NCBI GenBank assembly: GCA_947490625.1
Contig: CANLHC010000017.1
Coordinates: 1-12,323, forward strand
DNA length: 12,323 nt
Source of the DNA: Candidatus Nanopelagicaceae bacterium
GTDB lineage: Bacteria > Actinomycetota > Actinomycetes > Nanopelagicales > Nanopelagicaceae
Direction of reading: 5' to 3'
Positions 1 through 7,012 of the stretch are shown here, in pieces (position 1 is the first letter of the stretch; the number at the start of each line of letters is the position of its first letter). The notes beneath the pieces are model-generated. The model did no database searches and had not been told where the DNA came from. It was given only the letters and a program-made list of their open reading frames with translations. The position numbers and the translations under genes were made by a program.

Positions 1-1170
1 CGACTTGGCATGAAGTACAACATTGTTCGAGCTGTATCGGGAGCTATGGGCGGATCTAAGTCGGAAGAGTTCTTAGCGCCATGTCCCACTGGTGAAGATA
101 CTTATGTTCTATGCCCATCGTGCGGTTTTGCGGCAAATGTTGAAGCAATGGTGACGAAAGTTGATTCGGTAGATTCCTCTACTACGCCTGCACTAGAAGA
201 ACTTGATACACCCAATACGCCAACGATTGACTCACTTGTTGATGTACTTAATGAACGCTTTGGTGGTGGATTTACCGGTGCCCACACCCTCAAGAATGTA
301 ATGGTGATGGCCGATGGAAAGGCGATAGCAATTCTTGTTCCGGGCGACAGAGAAGTTGACCTCAAACGATTCCAAGAAAATTGTGGTGGAATACATGAAC
401 TCCGGACATTTGAAGATTCTGATTTCGCGAAATTCCCGGGACTTGTAAAGGGATACATCGGACCACAAGATGCTAAAGCGCTCGGAATTACAGTGTATGC
501 AGATCCTCGAATCGCTCCTGGCACTTCTTGGGTAACGGGTGCGAACAAGATTAATCGTCACGCACGCAATGTCGTTAACGGAAGAGATTTCACACCGGAT
601 GCCTATATTGAAGCAGCAGAGGTTCGCGCCGGAGATGCTTGTCCTGAATGCTCAACTCCAGTCGTCATTGATCGCGCAATTGAGATCGGACACATCTTCC
701 AACTTGGTCGCAAATACGCGCAGTCACTTTCGCTCACAGTGCTTGACCAGAACGGAAAGTCCCAAGTTGTCACGATGGGCTCGTATGGAATCGGTGTAAC
801 AAGGGCAGTAGCTGCAATTGCGGAACAGACTTATGACGAGATCGGACTTAATTGGCCAGTTGATCTAGCACCTGCCAAGGTTCATATCGTCGCAACAGGT
901 AAAGATGATCTGCCATTTGAAACAGCGGATACGATCGCAACTGAACTTGAAACAATGGGTATCAGCGTGATGCTCGATGATCGCCGCGGGACAAGCCCAG
1001 GAGTGAAGTTCAAAGATGCTGAATTGATCGGAAACCCTGTCATCGTTGTTGTTGGTAAATCTCTAGAACAAGGAAATGTAGAGCTTCGAGTTCGTCGCAC
1101 TGGCGATAAGCAGGAGATTCCACTCTCTGGCGCAGCGCGCGCTATAGCAACTTTAGTAGACTCGCTCTAA
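1..1170 (+). CDS. proS: Prolyl-tRNA synthetase, C-terminal two thirds (5' end outside window)
   Basis: This enzyme attaches proline to tRNA-Pro in the cytoplasm and belongs to the class II synthetases, bacterial type with an inserted editing domain. The reading frame is open from base 1, so the gene enters from the left; 389 residues are visible and roughly 180-190 N-terminal residues are missing compared with typical actinobacterial ProS. Counting from base 1, the order seen is: the end of the first catalytic block (SGAMGGSKSEEF), a YbaK-like editing insertion at about residues 60-190 including Lys98 in a TLKNVMV context that aligns by eye with the editing lysine of E. coli ProRS, then class II motif 3 (GSYGIGVTR, residues 260-268, ending in the ATP-binding Arg), then the anticodon-binding domain (LDDRRGTSPGVKF, ELIGNPVIVVVG). 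Ten bases separate it from the next gene. The family call is very secure. Confidence 0.97.
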   Translation, partial: RLGMKYNIVRAVSGAMGGSKSEEFLAPCPTGEDTYVLCPSCGFAANVEAMVTKVDSVDSSTTPALEELDTPNTPTIDSLVDVLNERFGGGFTGAHTLKNVMVMADGKAIAILVPGDREVDLKRFQENCGGIHELRTFEDSDFAKFPGLVKGYIGPQDAKALGITVYADPRIAPGTSWVTGANKINRHARNVVNGRDFTPDAYIEAAEVRAGDACPECSTPVVIDRAIEIGHIFQLGRKYAQSLSLTVLDQNGKSQVVTMGSYGIGVTRAVAAIAEQTYDEIGLNWPVDLAPAKVHIVATGKDDLPFETADTIATELETMGISVMLDDRRGTSPGVKFKDAELIGNPVIVVVGKSLEQGNVELRVRRTGDKQEIPLSGAARAIATLVDSL

Positions 1171-1180
1171 AGCACTCCTT

Positions 1181-1963
1181 GTGTTCTACGAATTAACTCT
1201 CACAACAATTGTCTTTCTGATTTGCGCAGCATTTTGTGCGGGCTTAATCGACTCCATGGCTGGTGGGGGAGGGCTAATCCAATTACCCGCGCTTCTTATC
1301 GGTCTTCCAAAATTTGAAACCGTTGAAGTTCTGGGAACAAATAAACTCACCTCAGTCTTTGGCACAACTGCTGCCACAATTTTGTATCGCCGGGCGATTA
1401 CCTTTGATTTTCGATTGCTCTTTGCAATGGCGTTGCCGGCATTTATCGGTTCAATTGCCGGAGCGCAGCTAGCGTCGACAATTCCCACCCAAGCGCTTCG
1501 CCCCATCATCGTGGTTCTATTGATTGCCGTTGTTATCTACACATGGAGACGACCTCAATTAGGTGCGGTTGAATCATTGAAGCATTCACCAAGAAAACAG
1601 ATTCGAATTGGTGCGGTAGCAGCGGGGCTGATCGGATTTTATGATGGACTGATTGGGCCAGGAACCGGCTCATTTCTTATTCTCATTCTTGTCGCCGTCC
1701 TTGGCTTCGCCTTCTTGAATGCATCTGCGATGGCTAAGGTGATCAATCTCTGCACAAACCTTGGCGCGATTATGGTCTTTGGCCTGAATGGTTCTATTTT
1801 GTGGAAACTCGGTCTGCTCCTGGCGGTTGCAAACATTGCTGGAGGATTAATTGGAGCAACCCTTGCGATTAGGGGCGGCTCGAGCTTTGTCCGCAAGGTT
1901 TTTCTAGCAATCACAACGCTTCTTATATTTAAGGTGGGTTTAGACACAATCACAATGTGGTGA
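1181..1963 (+). CDS. TSUP (TauE/SafE) family membrane permease, YfcA-like
   Basis: This is a 260-residue, very hydrophobic protein, probably with about eight membrane helices. It has the two-fold pseudo-repeat typical of the sulfite exporter TauE/SafE family: GLIDSMAGGGG at residues 21-31 in the first half and GFYDGLIGPGTGS at 152-164 in the second. The pattern also resembles E. coli YfcA (SIAGGGGL, ATNKL, GFYDGFFGP), matched here by GTNKLTSVFGTTAATI. Family members move sulfur-containing or small organic anions across the inner membrane; the substrate here cannot be read from sequence. The start is GTG 1181: an in-frame stop lies at 1157 and no other start codon lies between, and there is no clear Shine-Dalgarno site. 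It lies between proS and rimP, where it has no obvious link to translation. The gene's 3' end carries the likely promoter of rimP. Confidence 0.9.
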   Translation: MFYELTLTTIVFLICAAFCAGLIDSMAGGGGLIQLPALLIGLPKFETVEVLGTNKLTSVFGTTAATILYRRAITFDFRLLFAMALPAFIGSIAGAQLASTIPTQALRPIIVVLLIAVVIYTWRRPQLGAVESLKHSPRKQIRIGAVAAGLIGFYDGLIGPGTGSFLILILVAVLGFAFLNASAMAKVINLCTNLGAIMVFGLNGSILWKLGLLLAVANIAGGLIGATLAIRGGSSFVRKVFLAITTLLIFKVGLDTITMW

Positions 1964-1969
1964 TAAATT
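1941..1969 (+). promoter_or_regulatory. Sigma70-type promoter for rimP-nusA
   Basis: TAGACA (1941-1946) matches five of six bases of the -35 consensus. It is followed by exactly 17 bases and TAAATT (1964-1969), which fits the actinobacterial TANNNT -10 pattern. Transcription would start near 1976, giving a leader of about 35 nt before the rimP ATG. The -35 box lies inside the last codons of the permease gene. Seen by eye only; no promoter scan was run. Confidence 0.5.
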
Positions 1970-2010
1970 TAGCCTTACAACTTAACAATAATCGAATAGG
2001 TAGAACGACT

Positions 2011-2484
2011 ATGGCACTTAAAGACCAACTCATCGAACTCTTAACACCTGCAGTTCTTGAAGCCGGGTTCTACTTAGAAGATATTCATATAGCCACTCCA
2101 GGAAGCCACCGAATCGTTACCTGCATTGTCGATGGTGACTCTTCCCTTAACCTTGATCAGGTGACGTCAGTGTCACGTTTGATCTCAGAGCTCCTCGATG
2201 TTGCGCCATTTATGGGCGAAACTCCATTTACTCTCGAAGTCACCTCACCAGGCGTTGATCGCCCATTGGTGCTTCCTCGTCATTTCGCAAAGAATCATGA
2301 TCGCCTACTTAAAGTTATTCGTTTAGATGGCAGCGAAGTGATTGGTCGAATCGCATCTAATACAGATGAAAGCGTGACGCTGACTGTGGTCAATAAAAAG
2401 GAGAGCCGTGAAGAAGTAGTTCAACTTGCTGATATCAAACGTGCCCTCGTTGAAATTGAGTTTAGCCGTAAGGATGACAAGTAA
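2011..2484 (+). CDS. rimP: Ribosome maturation factor RimP
   Basis: RimP binds the 30S subunit during assembly and helps form the central pseudoknot region of 16S rRNA. The protein is 157 residues from ATG 2011, normal for the family. The signature VTSPGVDRP at residues 77-85 is the counterpart of the conserved SPGLDRPL at the junction between the N-terminal alpha/beta domain and the C-terminal SH3-like domain. The frame also opens from a GTG at 1957 inside the upstream gene, but the 18 extra residues (VINLALQLNNN...) are not RimP-like and that codon lies before the predicted transcription start. AGGTAG at 1998-2003 may serve as a weak ribosome binding site. The stop codon directly abuts the nusA ATG, so the two are very probably translationally coupled. 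Confidence 0.95.
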   Translation: MALKDQLIELLTPAVLEAGFYLEDIHIATPGSHRIVTCIVDGDSSLNLDQVTSVSRLISELLDVAPFMGETPFTLEVTSPGVDRPLVLPRHFAKNHDRLLKVIRLDGSEVIGRIASNTDESVTLTVVNKKESREEVVQLADIKRALVEIEFSRKDDK

Positions 2485-3462
2485 ATGCATGTAGATATGC
2501 AGGCACTTGCCGCACTTACTTCAGAAAAGGCCATGCCAATCGAAGCCTTGATTACGGCAATTGAACTTGGCGTCTTGACTGCCTATAACGAACTACCTGA
2601 GGCGAAGCCTCGAGCCTTTTCTCGACTCAATCGTGAGACAGGAGATGTCGCAATTCTCATTCCCGTATATAACGAAGAGGGGGAGAGAATCGCCGAGGAG
2701 GAAGATTGCCCAGAAGGTTTTGCTCGCAGTGCAACATCTGCCATTCGTCAGGTAGTTAAGTTTAAAGTTCGTGAAACCAATGATGCAGAAATCGTTGGAG
2801 AATTTACTGGTTCAGTCGGTGATGTGATTTCAGGTGTAGTTCAACAAGGCCGAGATCCCAAGATGATCAATGTGAACCTCGGTCGCGTTGAAGGACGAAT
2901 TCCACCGCAAGAGCAAGTTCCGGGTGAGGTTTATAAGCACGGCGATCGAATTAAATGTTTCGTTGTTGAAGTAAAACAAGGGCTCAAGGGTCCTGAGATC
3001 ATGCTTTCGCGAAGTCACCCAGCTCTTGTAAAGCAACTTTTCTCACTTGAAGTTCCGGAGATTCAAGATCGCATCGTGGAAATTATGGCAGTGGCACGCG
3101 AGGCAGGACATCGCACAAAGATTGCAGTTCGTTCTCATCGCGCCGGAGTTTCGCCAAAGGGTTCACTGATCGGTCCCATGGGTTCTCGCTCACGAGCTGT
3201 CATGGAAGAACTCCATGGTGAAAAAATCGATATCGTTGATTGGTCTGAAGATCCGGCTGAATTTGTTGCTCATGCACTTGCTCCAGCAAAGGTGACATCT
3301 GTTGAAATCGTTGATGAACTTGCACGTTCGGCTCGTGTAGTTGTTCCGGACTATCAGCTCTCATTGGCTATTGGAAAAGATGGGCAGAACGCGAGATTGG
3401 CCGCACGCCTGACCGGTTGGCGTATTGATATTCATCCAGACACACCCGTAACTCCCGCGTAA
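2485..3462 (+). CDS. nusA: Transcription termination/antitermination factor NusA (short actinobacterial form)
   Basis: NusA binds RNA polymerase and nascent RNA and modulates pausing, termination and rRNA antitermination. The 325-residue protein has an N-terminal polymerase-binding domain (about 1-105), an S1 domain starting near residue 109 (GSVGDVISGVV), KH1 with GPMG at 230-233, and KH2 with GKDG at 297-300 followed by QNARLAARLTGWRIDI. It stops soon after KH2, as other actinobacterial NusA proteins do, and lacks the acidic repeats of E. coli NusA. The ATG at 2485 follows the rimP stop without a gap, and AGGA at 2471-2474 is suitably placed; ATG 2497 has no such site. One oddity is Ser236 in KH1 (GSRSRAV), where relatives usually carry Val. 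Confidence 0.96.
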   Translation: MHVDMQALAALTSEKAMPIEALITAIELGVLTAYNELPEAKPRAFSRLNRETGDVAILIPVYNEEGERIAEEEDCPEGFARSATSAIRQVVKFKVRETNDAEIVGEFTGSVGDVISGVVQQGRDPKMINVNLGRVEGRIPPQEQVPGEVYKHGDRIKCFVVEVKQGLKGPEIMLSRSHPALVKQLFSLEVPEIQDRIVEIMAVAREAGHRTKIAVRSHRAGVSPKGSLIGPMGSRSRAVMEELHGEKIDIVDWSEDPAEFVAHALAPAKVTSVEIVDELARSARVVVPDYQLSLAIGKDGQNARLAARLTGWRIDIHPDTPVTPA

Positions 3463-3499
3463 ATCCAACCTCCGTTTAGGAATTTCCCACGCCCTTGGA

Positions 3500-3505
3500 T
3501 AGACT
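3500..3505 (+). promoter_or_regulatory. -10 box of a leaderless promoter for ylxR
   Basis: TAGACT fits the TANNNT -10 pattern and is followed by exactly six bases and the GTG start of ylxR, so transcription would start at or next to the start codon. The upstream region holds only a weak -35 candidate (TTTAGG, 3475-3480). The only G-rich sequence (AGGGG) touches the start codon and is too close to act as a Shine-Dalgarno site. Confidence 0.4.
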
Positions 3506-3511
3506 TCAGGG

Positions 3512-3802
3512 GTGGAACGAACATGCATTGCATGTCGCAAGAAATACTCTTGGGATGAGCCTGCATCGAGTGAAGCGCTCGTTCGGATAGTCAGAGATGG
3601 TCTGGTACTTACTCCAGATCCAGATCGGATTTCAGCCGGACGAGGGGCCTGGATACATAGATCATGTGTAGCCCAAGCCATCGAGAGAAAGTCATTTAGG
3701 TCCGCTTTTAAGTGTTCCGACAATTTCGATCACTCATTACTAGAAGCGTTCATCGCCGATGAACCTAAAGAATTGGATGCGAAAGTTATGAAACTCAAAT
3801 GA
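3512..3802 (+). CDS. ylxR: YlxR family RNA-binding protein (DUF448)
   Basis: A 96-residue basic protein of the YlxR/DUF448 family, which is usually encoded between nusA and infB, as here. The N-terminal RTCIACR (residues 3-9) and GRGAW (43-47) are the family signatures, and LVRIVRDG precedes the second. Structures of relatives suggest RNA binding; a regulatory role on RNase P has been proposed in other bacteria, but the function in this lineage is unknown. GTG 3512 is the only possible start, since an in-frame TAG lies at 3500-3502 and the conserved RTC motif begins two residues in. A -10 box six bases upstream suggests leaderless initiation. It is separated from nusA by 49 nt and from infB by 73 nt. 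Confidence 0.9.
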   Translation: MERTCIACRKKYSWDEPASSEALVRIVRDGLVLTPDPDRISAGRGAWIHRSCVAQAIERKSFRSAFKCSDNFDHSLLEAFIADEPKELDAKVMKLK

Positions 3803-3866
3803 GCTCGTCAGAATTATGAGGTCGTTCAACTAAGGCTCGCATTCACATTCGTATGTGGGCCAAGAC

Positions 3867-3871
3867 AGGAG
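3867..3871 (+). promoter_or_regulatory. Shine-Dalgarno site that selects the infB start
   Basis: AGGAG ends four bases before GTG 3876. It lies downstream of the alternative in-frame GTG at 3855, so it supports 3876 as the start of infB. The spacing is slightly short. Confidence 0.55.
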
Positions 3872-3875
3872 AAAT

Positions 3876-6566
3876 GTGTCAAAGGTCCGCGTACATGAGT
3901 TGGCAAAACAACTCGGCATGGAGAGCAAGGAAGTTCTTGCAAAGCTCCAAGAGATGGGCGAATTCGTCCGTTCAGCATCATCAACTGTAGAAGCACCGGT
4001 CGTGCGCAAACTTGTCGCACTCTATCCAGATGCACAACCAGTTGAAGAGAAGAAACCAGTTAAAAAGGCAGCTGCGAAGAAGAGCGCTGCGAAGAAGAAC
4101 GTCGATGTTGATCCAGCACTCGCCGCAGAGTTAGCAGCAGAGCTCGGTGTTGACCTTGATGCAATCAAGGCTCAGCGCGCAGCCGCGGCCATTCCAACGC
4201 CGCCAGCAAATGATGCGCCAACGACAGAAGAGAATTCTGTAGAAGAGACTAAGCCGGCACCACGTCCTGGAAATAATCCCTTTTCGACAAGTGGTTCAAC
4301 AGGTAGCGCAGTTCCACGCCCACCACGTCCTGGAAATAATCCCTTTTCTACAGGTGGTGCGCTTCCGCGTCCACCTGCACGTCCGCAAGGTAGCGCAGCA
4401 CCACGTCCCGGAATGTCAGGACCACGTCCTGGTTCAGTGCGTCCAGGTTTTGCAGCGCGACCACCATCACCACGCCCTGCGGGTGCATCAGGTGCACCAT
4501 CGCAATATCCACCACGTACCGGTTCTGGTGCTCCATCAGCTGGTGGAAATTATCGTCCAGGCGCACCGTCGGCTGGAGCAACTCCAGGTCGCGCACCAAG
4601 TGGTACACCAGGTCGCGGTGGCCCAGGTCGCGGCGGCGCAGCAGGTGCATTCGGAAAGAATGCAAGTAAATCTTCAAAGCGCAAACCTAAATCAAGAAAA
4701 GCGTTGCGTGATGAATTCGACAATATGCAGGCACCAAAACTTGGTGGCGCTGTTGTTCCACACGGTGATGGAAAAACACAGGTACGTATGCGCCGTGGTT
4801 CATCCTTGGCTGACTTCGCCGAAAAGATTAATGCAGATCCAGCAGCCCTTGTTGCAGCGCTCTTCCACCTCGGTGAGATGGTCACTGCAACACAGTCTGT
4901 CGATGCTGACACATTTGAAATTCTTGGTGCCCAGCTTGGATATGTGATCGAAGTAGTTTCACCGGAAGATGAAGATCGTGAACTCTTGCAGGACTTTGAT
5001 ATTGACCTTGCTAAAGAGATGGAAGATCTCGATCCTTCTGAGCTTGTAGCTCGTCCACCAGTTGTCACAGTGATGGGCCACGTTGATCACGGAAAGACAA
5101 GCTTGCTTGATGCTATCCGTAAGACCGAAGTTCTCAAGGGCGAAGCCGGTGGTATCACTCAGCACATTGGCGCATATCAAATTCATCATGATCATGATGG
5201 CATTAATCGTGCGATTACCTTCATTGATACACCAGGTCACGAGGCATTTACCGCTATGCGTGCGCGTGGTGCAAAGGTGACCGATATTGCTGTCCTTGTA
5301 GTCGCAGCAGATGATGGAATCATGCCGCAGACAATTGAAGCCCTTAACCATGCTCAAGCAGCTGATGTTCCTATCGTTGTTGCAGTGAATAAGATCGATA
5401 AGGAAGGGGCGAATCCAGATAAGGTCCGCCAGCAACTTACCGAGTACAACTTGATCGCTGAAGAGTACGGTGGAGATACAATTTTCGTAAACGTTTCTGC
5501 CAAAGCGGGTCAAGGAATTGATCAATTGATCGAATCAATTCTTCTCACCGCAGATGCTGCAATTGATCTTCGCGCTGTGGCAGAAGATGATGCGCGAGGC
5601 GTTGCAATCGAAGCTCACCTAGACCGCGGTCGTGGTCCAGTCGCAACGGTTCTCGTTCAGCGCGGAACACTGCGTATTGGTGATGCCATCGTTGCCGGTG
5701 GTTCATTCGGTCGCGTACGTGCAATGCTCGATGAAGATGGCAATAGCGTTGAAGAGGCGGGACCATCTCGCCCAGTACAGGTTCTTGGATTTACATCCGT
5801 ACCGGGTGCTGGTGACACGTTCCTTGTTGCAGATGAAGATCGTACTGCCCGTCAAATTGCTGAGAAGCGACAGGCGGCAGAACGAAACGCGCAACTTGCT
5901 AAGGCACGCAAGAAGGTTTCACTCGAAGACTTCATGGAGCAGTCAAAGATCTCCACTCTTAACCTCATTCTTAAGGGTGACGTATCTGGTTCTGTCGAAG
6001 CGCTAGAAGATGCACTTATGCAACTCGATGTTGGAGCCGAAGTTGATCTACGTGTGATTCACCGTGGAGTTGGCGCAATCACCAAGAGTGATATCACCTT
6101 GGCATCTGCCTCAACTGCAGTTGTGATTGGCTTCAACGTGAAGCCAGAACCACAGACAGCAATCTTCGCCGATCAAGAGGGTGTAGAGGTTCGCTTCTAC
6201 TCAGTGATCTATCAGGCAATCGAAGAGATTGAGCTCTCACTTAAGGGTCTTCTCAAGCCAGAGTTCGAAGAAGCAATCCTTGGTAACGCTGAAGTGCGCG
6301 ATATCTTCAAATCTTCAAAGGCTGGAAATATCGCAGGTTCAGTCGTACTTGATGGAGTCATCCGCCGTAATGCTAAGGCTCGTCTCCTTCGCAATGGTGA
6401 AGTCATCGTTTCAGATCTCACCATCGATTCGCTGAAGCGATTTAAAGATGATGCCACTGAAGTCCGCGAAGGATTTGAGTGCGGTATCGGAGTTGGAAAT
6501 ATCAAGGAGATGTTGGTCGGAGATACGATCCAAGTCTTTGAAATGCGCGAGAAGAAGCGTGTCTAG
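3876..6566 (+). CDS. infB: Translation initiation factor IF2
   Basis: IF2 is the GTPase that brings initiator tRNA to the 30S subunit and promotes subunit joining. The 896-residue protein (from GTG 3876) starts with an IF2_N helical domain (SKVRVHELAKQLG, residues 2-50), then Lys/Ala-rich and Pro/Gly/Arg-rich linkers (about 55-280), a second IF2_N-like segment (about 303-345), and the GTPase domain: G1 GHVDHGKT 401-408, G2 GGITQHIGAY, G3 DTPGH 451-455, G4 NKID 505-508, G5 SAK 541-543. Domains II, III and IV follow to the C terminus. The long linker is typical of Actinobacteria and contains an in-frame DNA repeat. GTG 3876 is preferred over GTG 3855 because family members begin with a short MAKVRV-like N terminus and AGGAG precedes it. 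rbfA begins two bases after its stop. Confidence 0.97.
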   Translation: MSKVRVHELAKQLGMESKEVLAKLQEMGEFVRSASSTVEAPVVRKLVALYPDAQPVEEKKPVKKAAAKKSAAKKNVDVDPALAAELAAELGVDLDAIKAQRAAAAIPTPPANDAPTTEENSVEETKPAPRPGNNPFSTSGSTGSAVPRPPRPGNNPFSTGGALPRPPARPQGSAAPRPGMSGPRPGSVRPGFAARPPSPRPAGASGAPSQYPPRTGSGAPSAGGNYRPGAPSAGATPGRAPSGTPGRGGPGRGGAAGAFGKNASKSSKRKPKSRKALRDEFDNMQAPKLGGAVVPHGDGKTQVRMRRGSSLADFAEKINADPAALVAALFHLGEMVTATQSVDADTFEILGAQLGYVIEVVSPEDEDRELLQDFDIDLAKEMEDLDPSELVARPPVVTVMGHVDHGKTSLLDAIRKTEVLKGEAGGITQHIGAYQIHHDHDGINRAITFIDTPGHEAFTAMRARGAKVTDIAVLVVAADDGIMPQTIEALNHAQAADVPIVVAVNKIDKEGANPDKVRQQLTEYNLIAEEYGGDTIFVNVSAKAGQGIDQLIESILLTADAAIDLRAVAEDDARGVAIEAHLDRGRGPVATVLVQRGTLRIGDAIVAGGSFGRVRAMLDEDGNSVEEAGPSRPVQVLGFTSVPGAGDTFLVADEDRTARQIAEKRQAAERNAQLAKARKKVSLEDFMEQSKISTLNLILKGDVSGSVEALEDALMQLDVGAEVDLRVIHRGVGAITKSDITLASASTAVVIGFNVKPEPQTAIFADQEGVEVRFYSVIYQAIEEIELSLKGLLKPEFEEAILGNAEVRDIFKSSKAGNIAGSVVLDGVIRRNAKARLLRNGEVIVSDLTIDSLKRFKDDATEVREGFECGIGVGNIKEMLVGDTIQVFEMREKKRV
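4258..4348 (+). repeat. Exact 28-bp direct repeat in the IF2 linker
   Basis: Positions 4258-4285 and 4321-4348 are identical over 28 bases and offset by 63 bp (21 codons), so both copies read in the same frame and encode RPGNNPFST modules. The similarity continues weakly beyond each copy. Further PRP-rich units follow without exact repetition. This looks like expansion of a low-complexity linker by slippage or unequal recombination. Confidence 0.9.
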
Positions 6567-6568
6567 AA

Positions 6569-6997
6569 ATGGGTCAATCACATCGCGCACAGAAAGTTTC
6601 TGATCGCATCAAAGTCGTAGTCGCGCAGGTCCTTGAGACAAAAATCAAGGATCCGCGACTGGGCTTTGTCACAGTGACCGATGCTCGAGTAACGGGTGAT
6701 CTGCAGAGCGCTTCAATCTTCTACACAGTTCTTGGTGATGAAGATGCGCGCTCGGCGACAGCTGCTGCGCTAGAAAGTGCCAAGGGCGTCATTCGTTCTG
6801 CCGTCGGTCGTGATTTACAAACTCGCATCACACCATCGATTGAGTTTATTGAAGACGGTTTGCCAGAGAGCGCACAGGCGATGGATTCACTTCTCGATCG
6901 TGTACATGCGCTAGATGCTGAAGTTGCGAAGCTTCGCATGGGAGCAAAGCCAACTGCCGAAGATCCATATAAAGCACCACGCATTATTGAAGATTGA
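6569..6997 (+). CDS. rbfA: 30S ribosome-binding factor RbfA
   Basis: RbfA is a single KH-like-domain protein that binds the 30S subunit late in assembly and is needed for 5' processing of 16S rRNA, notably in the cold. The 142-residue product shows the family pattern: RAQKVSDRIKVVVAQVLETKIKDPRLGFVTVTDARVT is recognisable in order (short segments RIKVVVAQVL and DPRLGFVTVT are diagnostic), then a strand with ASIFYTVLG, then RITPSIEFIED near the end of the domain at about 110. The tail (KLRMGAKPTAEDPYK) is probably flexible. The ATG lies two bases after the infB stop with only a weak purine-rich stretch upstream, so translation is probably coupled to infB. Confidence 0.95.
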   Translation: MGQSHRAQKVSDRIKVVVAQVLETKIKDPRLGFVTVTDARVTGDLQSASIFYTVLGDEDARSATAAALESAKGVIRSAVGRDLQTRITPSIEFIEDGLPESAQAMDSLLDRVHALDAEVAKLRMGAKPTAEDPYKAPRIIED

Positions 6998-7012
6998 AAA
7001 AGCGTAAACCAA

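Noticed and set aside
102..561. Antisense reading frames opposite proS
   Set aside because: They are fully contained in conserved proS coding sequence with no family resemblance.
1157..1162. TAGACT as a -10 box for the permease gene
   Set aside because: No -35 match at suitable spacing, and the distance to GTG 1181 fits neither a leaderless start nor a leader with a ribosome binding site.
1957..2010. Upstream GTG extending rimP by 18 residues and overlapping the permease gene
   Set aside because: The extension is not RimP-like and lies before the predicted transcription start; ATG 2011 gives the normal length.
3855..3875. GTG 3855 as the infB start
   Set aside because: The AGGAG site lies downstream of it, and IF2 proteins of this group begin with the short (M/V)-x-KVRV sequence at 3876.
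4258..4348. Direct repeat as a CRISPR-like or mobile-element signal
   Set aside because: There are only two copies, in frame within a coding linker, with no spacer array or inverted ends.
4291..4947. Long His/Val-rich reading frame in another + frame inside infB
   Set aside because: It is a shadow of the repetitive Pro/Gly/Arg linker codons; composition is biased and no domain is visible, while the IF2 frame is certain.
4550..5525. Antisense reading frames of 172 and 188 residues opposite infB
   Set aside because: They oppose conserved IF2 codons, have no recognisable domains and no start signals.
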